From Pseudovirgaria hyperparasitica (lineage: Eukaryota; Ascomycota; Dothideomycetes; Acrospermales; Acrospermaceae): a stretch of 64,000 bases of DNA. Location of the stretch: the NCBI RefSeq assembly GCF_010093815.1, contig NW_022985557.1, forward strand, positions 930,001 through 994,000. The letters run 5' to 3'. The position numbers and the translations under genes are program-made. The notes beneath the pieces were generated by a model, which searched no databases, was not told the DNA's origin, and was given only the letters and a program-made list of their open reading frames with translations. Shown piece after piece: positions 1 through 11,119 of the stretch (within the stretch, counting starts at the first letter, position 1; every line of letters begins with the position of its first letter).

Positions 1-2243
1 GATGACGGGGTACTGTCTCCTGTCAATGCCCTTCTGGCCACCTCCTGCTGTGATATAGGAGGCATAATGAAGAATTGCAGGTAGTCACCAGGCCTGAATG
101 TTGCTGAGGCGTTTTCATCTTCGCCTGCAAGATCTTCGAATGAGAATTTACTCTGCTTCGAATCCTGACAATCTCTATCAGAGTCGAGCATTCCAAGGGG
201 TTTTTCATCCATCGGCAGCCTCTGGATTTTGTAGGGATCGAGAGACAGTAGCCCAGCCTTGTTGCCCCAACCACCTCCTCCGCTCATGACTCGATGTAAT
301 GATGCACCACGGTTGAGTGCGCGCATGATGTGGTCGTTCCAAGCAGTGTGTCGCCAGAAATCCACGAAGCTCTCTTCCTGGGTGAGTGCGATTTGTGTGA
401 TCGCTCTTCGACTACGCCCATTCAGATATCGATTATAGGTAGAGACTACGCGTAAGGCAAAATCGGCTGGATATGGATAGAGCAATGCCCAGATTGAGAC
501 TGAACAAGGATCTGTTCGCGTCACGTCGAAAAACTTGTGCACGCCTTGCTCTACGTGAAGCGAGGCCGGGATAACCGAATTGTGCTTGTTCTCAAGTCGA
601 CTGATGATGTTACCCATTACATCCAAGATCTTGAGAGACCCGGTCAGAGGTAGTAAAGGACATGCCAGCGACGTTGACGAGTTCCGACCTCTTCCAGAAA
701 TATCGAACGGCCAAAGAATTGAAGCACGTTTTAATTCATGCTTGATGGATACGACTTCGACTGGCGCCGAACTCTCTGGTTTCTTGATAGTGTATAAAGA
801 CATTGTGTATTCGTAGCCATTCTGGAAAAGAGTATTGGCGAGGGGAACGTGGACTTGGATATTCTTGCGAGGGCTTCTTCTCCTTAAGGATTCATTCATA
901 TGGAAAGACAACGTTGGCGTGGTTGCTAAGTCTTCAGGAACATCGGTATCGAAACGGTCCAGCTGTGATAGACTTGTGCTGGAGGAAATGTGTCGCGAAT
1001 CCATGACGGCATAAGATATACCATCGAGTCCGTCTTCTAAAATCGGAGGGGCGCGTGATGGTGGGCCCATTTCGTAGTCTCGTGGTTCCGCAAGACGATC
1101 CACTACAGCCACTAGAGTCTTAACAACATCGGTACTGTTCAACATCGAGTGGTTTCGAAACAATCGTTCCCGAAGTATCTGCAATTCCTCCACAAGACCT
1201 TGATTCAGGGCTTGTGCATAACACGGCGTCAATAAGAGTAGGATTGTGGGCGAGCCCACGAAGGAGTTCGATGGTATAGCTGGAACTTGTCTGAGTAGAT
1301 CTTTTAGCGTCTGCGATATATGATCAGCTTTATGTGGGGCAGTACGCAGCAGATCAACTTACTGTGGCCGTTGCGTTCTGAGTTGTCACCATGCCGTAAG
1401 TCCCACAATGCTCCACGGGGTGAGACAAGCTCACAGAATCATCGACTTTGACGTATCGTGTTTCGCCGGATGCTGGGTACTTGTGAATTCCGGAAAATGG
1501 CAACGTCGACTTCTGCACGAGCGGAACTTCAAGAGGTATCCTTCTGATAGAAATACCCTTTTCCTTCTTCTTCTTAATGTGACGTCCATGTCCGCCATTC
1601 GGTTCAGTAGACTTTGTCGAAGAAGGGATCGTGGGCGGCATTGCGCTCTGCAGTGCCGGGATCGCAGAAGCAATTCTTCTGATGGGAACCGTCACCTTCT
1701 TCTTGACGCGACGTATCACGGGTCTATATCTACCATTCGGTTCAGTAGACTTTGTCGAGAAAGGGACCGTGGGCGGCATTGCGCTCTGCAGGGCCGGGTT
1801 CGCAGGAGCAATTCTTCTAATGAGAACCCTCTTCTGCCTCTTGACGTGACGTATCACGGGTCCACACCCGGAAGTCGGCTCATTGATGTTCGTCTTCGGC
1901 GGAGAACGGGCGATGAAGCGTATAGGTAGCTGCGAGCCATTGTGGACGGCGTCAAGGAGTGTGGTAGAAACATGGATATATCTCCGGGTGAAAAGCGCAG
2001 CATTATGCGACGTGTACAAAGCACATGGCTTCAAAGCGCATAGCATCGCCGTCTGAAGCGTGGTGAGACCTCAGCATTAGCATGAGCGTCGTCAAAGTGA
2101 AAGAGGTGCTTCCTTCCGTCATGAACATAAATGATTCGGCTTTCCAAAAGGTTCGGCCGTGCAGTACTAACCTGATCCATCAAGAGGACTGAGCTAACCC
2201 CAAGTGGGAAGCTTGCCGACGACAACTCGACTTTCCAGTACAT
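1..2243 (-). CDS. Conserved fungal protein, probably mitochondrial, C-terminus cut by window edge
   Basis: Three exons read on the minus strand: 2172-2243, 1363-2052 and 1-1310, joined in phase 0 by introns of 119 bp (GTTAGT...TTCAG) and 52 bp (GTAAGT...CGCAG, with a GCTGAT branch-like site). At least 690 residues are visible and the reading frame is still open at base 1. The second exon opens with a basic, acid-free stretch around RRYIHVSTTLLD that looks like a mitochondrial presequence; an in-frame ATG at 2046 could be the real start if the first exon is wrong. Residues about 85-210 hold two near-identical 46-residue proline/lysine-rich repeats (unit 138 bp) and a decayed third. The last exon carries a motif SGGGGWGNKAGLLSLDP near residue 595, which I recall from uncharacterised Pezizomycotina proteins. 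I do not recognise a function. Coding is supported by about 690 open codons across two consensus introns. The start is the weakest part. Confidence 0.7.
1602..1870 (-). repeat. 138-bp coding tandem repeat (46-residue module)
   Basis: Two adjacent copies (about 1739-1870 and 1602-1738) share a common frame inside the conserved protein. They are similar at DNA and protein level, with the shared segment PALQSAMPPT and the ending STKSTEPNG. A degenerate third copy lies downstream to about 1500. The period of 138 bp equals 46 codons exactly, so copy-number change would keep the frame. Confidence 0.85.
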
Positions 2244-3097
2244 ACATCATTCACTTTGGATCTTGAGGTGTTCCATTGCGGAAGGACTGCGAGAGCTCTT
2301 AGTACTCGTCTGAATCATGTTGTAGGAGGTTGTTTACGAAACCGTGCAGTCGTTCATTCTCTTTACTATTTTACCCTCCTGCTAGTATTACCCCTATCAC
2401 ACGCGACATATAACGATCGCATGCTTAAAGGACTTTAGGTGGAAGACTTATATACCACAGCAAACACTATTAGCTACTACAAGTGCTTGAGATCTGATGC
2501 CATTCCAGGAAAAGCATGAAGCTCAACCCCTTGGTGCTTGTAAGAACATAGATGTTACCTTCATATAGCTTACGCTTAATAACAAGTAGAAACAGTCCTA
2601 CAACCAAACCATCCATATAAAGTCCACCGTCAGGTTATCCAACGCTAGCATAGAGCTTAGTGCACTTGAGATCATCATATGGGCCCGTCCAGCAGGGGCG
2701 ATACAAGCAAGTAGGAAGGTGCTTGTGTAATGGCTACTTGTCGAACGAGATACCTGTAGTCAAAGGGGAAAACGCTATCTAGACCTCGAATGATACCATT
2801 CAGCTAGCAACTGATACCTTTGTCGATGTGATGACGGAAGGAGCCATGAAGATTTGCCGTTATCATGTTCCTTGTACTTCGGTTTAGGCCAATGGCACTA
2901 CGAGACTTGATCAGGGTCTATAAATACAGTGAAGGTAGATAACACACAAGACCAATTTAAATGCTGTAAAGTGTATATACTTAGTCATACTCAGAAACGC
3001 CGTTATCACTACAGTATAAACAATAAGCCCGCTCCATGCATCGCCCGCAGGAGATACATTACAATCAACTACTCTGATAAAAAAAGCTTTTGGCTTT
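2244..3097. other. Intergenic, no gene seen
   Basis: This is the stretch between the stop of the TauD-type gene and the start of the conserved protein, both on the minus strand. It should hold the TauD 3' UTR and the promoter of the downstream gene. All reading frames are short and unconserved-looking, and no repeat or RNA gene stands out. Confidence 0.7.
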
Positions 3098-4334
3098 CTA
3101 CTCGTCCTTGAGCCACAAACCCAAAGCATCTCTCCGACTCTGGCTGGCAGGGTCCAGGTATGGTGGCTCACCGATGCCTACAGCACGTTGGCCGAAGCGG
3201 GGACCCTGTCCAGCAGTGTCCATTGTTGCGGTGTGGAATGTACTTCGGTTGTCCCAGAGAGCTGATATATGATTAGGGATATTTACGGTCAGATAGTGTG
3301 AAATGGGAGAACATACCGACATCGTTCGGCCCATTCCATCGGAACCTTACTTGCGCATCATGGTTCTCGAGAAGGTAGACTTCGAGAAACTCGTTCATGC
3401 GATCGCTTTCCAGCTTCGTTAATTCATTGAAACGAGGACGCTGCTCAGCGTGGCCGATACCATATAGCGCCTTCCAACCTGTTACTGGGTTGGTGCGAAC
3501 AGCGGGATGCGTAGCACCGAGCGTTGAACCAGCGTTAAGAGGGTGTCCACGAGGGTCGGTGTACATGTCGAAATTCCATACCTTCATCATTGGTTCAAAT
3601 CCGGGGTTGCCGAAGTGACATGTGAGACCCTCGAGAAACTTTTGCCATGGCTCGGAGAAACGGTCGTATAGTTCGTAAGCATTAGCCCACAGAGTGTCAC
3701 CGCCAGTAGGACCAAGTTTTTCCAAACGTAGGCATGAGTAGTCAGCTGGCACCTTCTCGAAGGCAATATCGCTGTGCCAGTATGCAGTTTTAGCCTTCTT
3801 CTGCAATAGTCTGTCCTTCTTGAGGGCATCATAGCGGTGCTTAAACAAATGCGCAGTCTCCTCGGAGCTAATGGTACTGATTTCCTCGTCCATACGGTTG
3901 TGATATTTTTTGTCATAATTGATGCTCGGATGGATGTATAGCTTAGATTCTTTGGGCTTGTTGACGAGTTCTCCCATACGCTGAACGAGTTCTTTCTGGG
4001 TCTCGTTGTCGGCATTGTCCTGATTACGGAAGAAGCATACGCCACGCTCAGAAACTAATGTTAGATTAGTAAAGGAGTGCGGGAATTTGTTTTGAAACGT
4101 ACCAGTAACAGCAAGGTCACGAATGAGGTCGTCAGAGTTTGGTGCTCGTAGCAGTTCCTTCAGGTTAATGTTGGTATACTCACGACCAATCTGTGGAGTG
4201 ACTTCGATGTAGCTGTATCCGTCAAGATTTCCTTGATACTTGGTCGGCTCGCGGATGAGTCCGCTCTTGCTCTTCTTGATTCCATTGATCCCTTCTGGGA
4301 CGAGGACCGGGGTCTCAATAGCCGACGGTGCCAT
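3098..4334 (-). CDS. TauD/TfdA-family alpha-ketoglutarate-dependent dioxygenase
   Basis: Exons 4103-4334, 3317-4054 and 3098-3261 give 377 residues; introns are 48 bp (GTACGT...TTAG) and 55 bp (GTATGT...TCAG). The family uses Fe(II), oxygen and 2-oxoglutarate to hydroxylate a substrate such as a sulfonate; in fungi many members are sulfonate/taurine dioxygenases, but the substrate cannot be read from sequence. Visible marks are LAVTVSERGVCFFRNQ (made by the first splice), the iron-binding H-x-D in YWHSDIAFE near residue 171, the distal histidine in STFHTATMD near 332, and the 2-oxoglutarate arginine in RAVGIGEPPY. The length fits the family. I chose MAPSAIETPV as start because family members begin close to here. 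However, the frame stays open upstream, with an in-frame ATG at 4607 that would add 91 residues. The first intron is stop-free and a multiple of three. Confidence 0.92.
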
Positions 4335-6496
4335 GTTGTAGTGCCTTCCACTTTGTCTGATGTTGAAGTGTATCTGTTGAAGGTTGCGTTGTAAAAGTTG
4401 GGAATCGTAGTCTCTTCTGAAGTTTGACTTGAATTTGATGTTATAGCTTAAGCCAGATACAAGAGGGGACTGCCCAGCATTTAATATACATAGCTTGGCC
4501 GCCACTTTTGCTCCTATCGTATAAAAGAGAGCAACACCGAAGCCGAGCCCGCCAATTATCCTGGTATGGTAGAAACTAGACCTCGAGGATCCCAAAACTC
4601 TATTCATCCTTTGAATATCCCGAGGAGCTGATTGGTGATTATGTATTCCGTATTCTGATTGTGGAAAGACGCGAGGGGCTCCGAACGAGAATAACTGCGA
4701 GACACGAGGCCATGGCTGGTGCCGCAGAAGACCAGCCGTTACACCACATAGTGGATGGCTGAAGCTGGTATTAGCAACTGGAACGAGCTTCAGGTTGCAC
4801 TCATTGGTGGATGGATTAGATCTGATAAGATTTATGGGCTGATCGTCGTTATTCGCCGTTGTTCCACGTGTGATCTGCCTTGATTCCACGGAGATTTAAC
4901 GTCGTGAAGCTTGGGGGCCAACGGGTGCACCCGGAAGCAATGCCTCGGAAACTGAGCACTTTTCAAGTTCTTGATATTTTCGCACACTCCATTTCGCGGT
5001 CATTGATCCTTTTGCTGGGAATTCTAGTGTTGCATTGGTTGCGGTTCAGTGTCTGAACACGCCAAAGTACATCCAGCGCCGAGACAGACTTTGTGGGGCT
5101 CTAACGGTTGAATCGAAGCTTCGCCCTCTTTGACAGCTTGGCAGAACTTAGAGCGGAAAAGTCAAGAAAGCCCCGAGTCTCACCTGTTCGCGAGATACGA
5201 AAACAAGATATGATGACATTCAAACATGCTGTCGTCGGACATGTTCAGCTCAGTATGACTACAACATTTCTCCACATGCCCAATAATAGAATATGTTTGT
5301 CCCTCAAACAACAAAGTAGGTGCTTAGCCCCTACAACTTTGAGCTGGTTTTGTGTCTAAAACTGTCAGCGATGCTCTAAAGTCAGAACATTAATTTGCGC
5401 TCGGATGATTACTGCATCCTGCAACATTCCAAAGCCTATGATGAAACATCGCCTCTATGACTGTCTACATCATATCTCGATGGCCGTGAGTGTCAGAAGA
5501 GTCTATCCGTCTTTGTCAAGGTCCAAATCTCAAAAGCTTGGTGACATGAGTTAGAAGCCACTATACTAGTGATCCGGATTGGCCGTGTCGAGCCATACAA
5601 TTTGTTCGAAGGTCAGACGAGCAGTCGCAAGGCTGAGAGGTTGGTCCGCTAGCAACAAAAGAGTGCAATCATGGTTCATGTTGGAGAAGCTGGGGAAAGA
5701 CGAAAAGCTCCGTGGTATGTCGGCAGAGTGGGGCGTTGATGCCGTAGCGATTCCGGAGCTGTCTAACCACCTACGTCATAAATCCGTGCAATAATTTACA
5801 ACCGCCTTTGCGCGCATAGTCGGATGATCTAAATGTAGAATCAGTTCAAGCCAGGCGAATGTAATACTTCAACGATACCTAGCAGGCTAGCACGGAGACG
5901 CACAGAGTATGTCTAACAGATCATTTTCAATTTAGCAACAAATACAAGCAAGTAAACTGCCCGACTTCTCCTCCATTGAAATCAAGAATAAAGAGTGAAT
6001 GCTCCACCTACTGGCAGAGTGGTAAGATCTTCAACTGTGAGCATGTACTATGGACGATTGGGCATACAGATAGTGTAGTTGGCGACCACCGACAAGGAGA
6101 GATTCTGTCTGGCTTCAGACACCACTTTTGTCGGAGGTTGAATATTTCTTGCCAAGATGTTGACATGGTTTTGCATGCATATTGTCGATTTAGGGCTTCT
6201 TTCGAGCCTGTGTGGCCTGACAAGGCTTGATGTCAGCACTGTGTGGGCGGGCTCGCGCAATGCTGGACGATACCAGCGGATAATGATGTACGATCCAGTC
6301 TCCTGCCATGATCGCACGTGATGGAGATGACGCCTCTTAAGCTCGAGACCAGGTACGTCCAGTGAGCTTTCGAAGGCTGATTGTCGTTGACGCAACCGGT
6401 ATTTGAGCCAAAGCTCGGGCGACTAGGGTCGACACCACCATTTGTTACGGTTCCATGGATTCAGGAGAACATTGTGGATGCTTAACAACAACGCCA
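4335..6496. other. Intergenic: TauD promoter and UPF1 3' side
   Basis: About 2.2 kb between two minus-strand genes. Bases 4335-4889 form an in-frame, stop-free leader to the TauD gene (see findings). From 4900 to 6496 only short frames on both strands are visible, none with a recognisable domain or convincing splice joins. No repeats of note. Confidence 0.6.
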
Positions 6497-9400
6497 TCAG
6501 TCATAACTCCCGAGTCCAACTTGACTTTGGAATGCTGTCGATATGCTTCGAGCATCGTCATCGTCGAATCTGCCATTGCCTCCGCGAAGGCCTGGTCCTT
6601 GAAAGCCGCCGGCTCCATCGTTGCGATTGCTTGCCTCGACAAATCTCTTCAATCGATCAGATTGGCTCAGGCTGGTGGGCCTGTTGTAGTCATTGAGACT
6701 AAGGCCTGCCAAACTGACTCCGCCTTGACCAGGAGCGCCAGTGGCATCAGTGACTTCGCTTGCGGCTACTGACTCACCAGCGACACTGCTGGCTACGCCG
6801 TTGCCTTTTCTGGATCCAGGGACGCCTCTTGAACCTGGGAGCGGCCAAGCTTCACCAAAATTGGAGAACATCTGAGGATAGTTGGAGACACCGACGCCAC
6901 CAATAGCAGAGGAATGGACTGAAGAGACATCATCTGGAATGTATCCCACGATTGAGCCGTTGTCGTACTCTTGCCTCCCCTTGCCATTTGTGCCACCTCT
7001 AGAGGCAGCCATATTGGCAGCCTGATAGGCCATCTGGTACCGCTGGGGTCCGCGATAACTTTGCTTAGGGCGGGAAAACTGAAGAAGTGAAACTTGCAGG
7101 TTCGAAAGCGGGCCTTCAACAAGACAACCACGTTCCTTAAAGTGCAGTAGCAAGTAGTGCCAGAGAGGGTGTTTCGAGAGAACTTTTGGGTTGCCGAGAA
7201 TGACAAGACCATACTTGGCACGAGTAAGGGCGACATTGAGACGACGAGGATCGCTTAAAAACCCAATACCTTGGTGGTCGTTTGATCGAACGCAGGAGAG
7301 GACAATGAAATCCTTCTCACGACCCTGGAAGGCATCGACAGATGCAACCTCGACCTCTTTGTAATTCTCTTTCTTGAAGCTTCCCGTGGCTTGCATGGAG
7401 CTGACAACAAAGCTGCGCTGACCCTCATACGGTGTGATGATACCAATCTCCGATGGTTGTACACCAGCCTTAAAGAAACGTGTAACGATCTTTTCCACAT
7501 TTGAGGCTTCTGTACGATTCAAGTAGGAGGTTCCAGACGCCGAGATCTCTTCATTGCCGAGATTGGACCAGAACATCATAGGCGCATCGATTATTGGCCA
7601 CGGGAAGTCGACCTCACGACGAAGACGCTCTTGCTCGTTCACACCGTCCTGAAGTGAACCTTCGTAGAACATGTTGGAGGGGAATCCCGAAAGGCAAGGG
7701 TGCATGCGATATTGCACTTGGAGTCGGATGGGAACACAGCCCAATATAACAAGTCGCTCAAAGAGAGATTGGTTGAGGCCAGCTTTGGCCGCCTTCTTAT
7801 TCATGATGACGGGTCCAAGTTGCTGGTGATCACCTACAAGAACGACTTGCTTGCAACCCAATACTAATGGGATCATACATTCTGGTTCGGCAGATTGTGT
7901 AGACTCATCAATAAGCACAGTCCTGAACTTGAACTTTGCAAGACGGGGATCGCCAGCACCGACACACGTACAGCAAATGACATCAGCGTTCGTAAGAATC
8001 TCGCGTTCCGCAGCTCTCGTGAGCTGCTTAAATTTCTTCTCATCCTGACTGGACAGCTCACCAAGCTCGTTCTTGAGCTGATTAAGCTTGTTGAGTTCTA
8101 CGTTGGTGTCATTCATGCGCACCTGCTCGTGCAAGGACAGGAACCCGATTGATGATTCGACATCTTCACGGGATTTGGCTGTGATTCTCACTGTCTTCAG
8201 CCCTGTCAAATGAATACGCTCACAAAGCTGATCGACAGCAACGTTCGAAGGCGCACAGACAAGAACCTGTCCGCCGTTCAGTTTTGCAAGGTGGTAGATG
8301 ATTGTAGCAGAGGTAACGGTCTTGCCAGTACCAGGTGGCCCTTGAATCAGACTCAGTGGTTTTTGAAGCACACTTTTGACGGCATTAACTTGAGATGGAT
8401 TAAGCTCTGGCAGGCCTGGCACGTTGAATTTCTTGGGCAGTGTTGTCTTCATAGGAGCTGCGGCGACATCATGACCTAGGAGACGGTGGAATATGTAGCC
8501 TGAAACGCTCATCTCGTCCACTGCGAAAGACTTCATAGCGTGCTGCATACGGTCGAACGAGGTCGCCTTCCAAACGTAATCCGCGCTAAAGTTGTGTGTA
8601 CATTCTGTGGGCACTGACTTGTGATCACCTTTCGTGCGTAGCTCGATGCTGACTTCGTCTGACTGATTGTTCGGGATCTTGATGACATAGCCGACTCCTT
8701 CCCAGTGTGGTCGAAGTTCTCCAGTGTATCGAAGACGCATCTCATCACCGACTGCAAGTTTCACATCTCCAAGCTCTAACTTTGGTAAGACAAAGCTCGC
8801 CAAGTGCTTATTGTTGAGACCCAGGTCCCATCGAACAATGAGGCCATCTTGCGATTGCGACTCCTTCAATTTTCGGTCGTAGTCGGCTTCGATCTTGACA
8901 AGGGGGCCAAAGACATTCTGGTATTGGAACGCGTCATCGTAGCGGAGTAGCACGGGTGCTGGCTCATCGTCAATACCAGCTCCCTTTTCCAGATCGGCAA
9001 TGGTGGCCTGGGCATTATCCTTCCACAATTCTTCCAGTTTGGCGATCATTTGAGGGCTCAGGTGGCGCGCGCGGAGTTGCTCTTGGTCAGTTGGTGCCGC
9101 AACAAGCCATGGTAGGAAGGACCTGTCTTCAATCAGGGGTTGCCATCGTGATGTATCCCATGTCATGTCCTTTTGGGAGGGCATGGCAGCGCATGGTTGA
9201 CGACAAAGCAGAACGACGACCGTATCGGACTTTGCAGGGATGAAGCCTAGTAAGAAGACGTTTTTTATGCCGCAGTTGTAGCACTCCAAAACTGTATCTC
9301 CCAGTGAGGAATCGGGGTGAAGCTGGACCTCCTTATGTCTTGCGCGGACGAGATGGTTGATGATATGGGAAGACGACGTATTGCCGCGAGCGCTACAGAA

Positions 9401-9783
9401 CCACTTGTTGCAGGCCAAACATTTGACAACGCTCTGTGAAGCATGGATCCCACAGTATCTTCACGAGGTGTTGTGTTAGCTAAAGGTCTCCCATCTGAAA
9501 GTACCTCAACTCACGCGCATGCATGTGCCGGTAGCTCCACCTCTTCTTCAGGCTTAACTCTGCCTTTTCCATTCGTGCCGTCGACAGCCATACTGGCCAT
9601 ACTTTCCATATCATCATCGTCGAAGACATCCGTTTCTTCATCGTCGTCCAGCCTCCTTCGGCGACCGGCAAGGTGACTCCGACCAAGATCCCCATCTAGT
9701 ATGCTTTCATCATCACCTGCGTTGATGGTGGGTCCAGAGTCGGAAACTAGGTGGTTTCCTAGGTGAGTGAAGGCGCCTTCCAT
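6497..9783 (-). CDS. UPF1: ATP-dependent RNA helicase UPF1 (NAM7), nonsense-mediated mRNA decay
   Basis: Two exons, 9515-9783 and 6497-9458, joined by a 56-bp intron (GTGAGT...GAAG), give 1076 residues, the usual fungal UPF1 length. The intron splits the start of the zinc-binding CH domain, rebuilt as [20 protein letters not shown] with further Cys/His to about residue 190. The superfamily 1 helicase core follows: Walker [13 protein letters not shown] near residue 463, [10 protein letters not shown] near 607, [36 protein letters not shown] and the arginine-finger segment [18 protein letters not shown]. The acidic N-terminus (starting [15 protein letters not shown]) and a Gly/Ser-rich C-terminal tail are typical. 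UPF1 acts in the cytoplasm with UPF2/UPF3 and release factors on transcripts with premature stops. It is divergent from IMP4 over a 395-bp gap. Nothing is broken. Confidence 0.98.
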
Positions 9784-10178
9784 TGCACAAGATGGCTTGA
9801 CGGCGCTGCGCCAACTCTACGAAGAGCGATTTTTTGGCGCTTCTGAAGCGATGATTGAGTAGGTTCCTCTGAAAGAGGACGGGTTTGGATTTGTGGAGCG
9901 CCAAAGGCTCGTAGGGTTTAGAGATCAATATCTGAGTCTAGTATCTCATGTCATATCGTCCAGGACGTCTGGCTTCTTCGTGTTGCCAGGCGGTGGCGGC
10001 GGTGGTGGTGGTGGTGAAGTTTGGCGATGCGGAGGTAAGTATTCTAATGTGCGGGTGCGATTTCGACCAGTCCGCCGCACTTGCCCTGGGTTCAAAACTC
10101 TTGGCATCAGGCTCTTCGAAGGAAAAATTCTAGATCTTCACACACCAACAACAAATTTCACACCGTACGACATAGAAC
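9784..10178. promoter_or_regulatory. Shared divergent UPF1/IMP4 intergenic region
   Basis: The 395 bp between the two start codons must hold both 5' UTRs and promoters. It contains a short G/T-rich run of GGTGG units at about 9990-10018. No clear TATA box is seen. The promoter role is inferred from gene layout only. Confidence 0.5.
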
Positions 10179-11119
10179 ATGATTGTAGGTCAACTGCCTT
10201 CGCAAGAGAGTAAAATAAATCTGACATTTAATCACAGCGACGACAAGCCCGTGAAAGGCGAGACTACGTCTACCGGCGAGCACTGACGCTCCGTGATGCG
10301 GAAACGGCAGAGAGAAGAGCAGCGTTGAAGGCATCGCTAGCCAGCGGCAAGCCTCTGTCCAAAGATATCGCAAACGACAAAGATCTTCGTAACGATTACA
10401 AGTTTGACGAGACCATAGCCGACCGAGATGCACAGGAAGAGCTCGGTCTAGACGACGAATACGCACACCTGTCAGGCGTGGTAGATCCTAGAGTCCTCGT
10501 AACCACATCCCGCGACCCATCTTCGAGACTTGGAGGGTTTGCAAAGGAGGTCAGACTACTGCTACCGACTGCGATCAGATTGAACCGCGGAAATCTCGTA
10601 CTGCCCAATCTGGTTCAGAGCGCAAAGAGCTCTGGACTGAGCGATGTCATTCTTTTGCACGAGCACAGAGGTACTCCAACTGCCATGACGGTATCTCACT
10701 TTCCCCACGGACCTACGGCATCTTTCTCACTACACAATGTTGTACTTCGCCATGATATCCCCCAAGCCTCGCGCGGTACCGTCTCCGAGTCGTATCCACA
10801 CCTCATCTTCGAAGGCTTCACCACCAAATTAGGGAAGCGCGTCGTTCAAATATTGAAGCATCTGTTCCCGCCTCGTGAAGGTACGGCAAAGGTTGGTAAC
10901 CGTGTAGTGACTTTCAAGAATATCGAAGACAGCATCGAAGTGAGGCATCACGTCTTTGTGAGGACCGGATATCAAAGTGTTGAACTTGCAGAAGTCGGGC
11001 CTAGGATGACGATGCGGTTATTTGAGATCCGTGGAGGTACTCTGGAGAACAAGGACGGTGATGTCGAATGGCATATGACACATTACACTCGAACCAGCAA
11101 GAAAAAAGACTACCTATGA
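10179..11119 (+). CDS. IMP4: U3 small nucleolar RNP protein IMP4 (Brix domain)
   Basis: The coding part of exon 1 is only ATG ATT (10179-10184); a 53-bp intron (GTAGGT...CACAG) leads to the second exon 10238-11119, giving 295 residues, the usual length. The start reads [18 protein letters not shown], the characteristic IMP4 N-terminus, which decides both the microexon and the acceptor. Next comes [18 protein letters not shown] and then the Brix domain with [57 protein letters not shown] and [20 protein letters not shown]4 works with IMP3 and MPP10 in the nucleolar small-subunit processome, helping U3 snoRNA pair with pre-rRNA for 18S processing. It is transcribed away from UPF1. Nothing unusual beyond the two-codon first exon. 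Confidence 0.97.
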
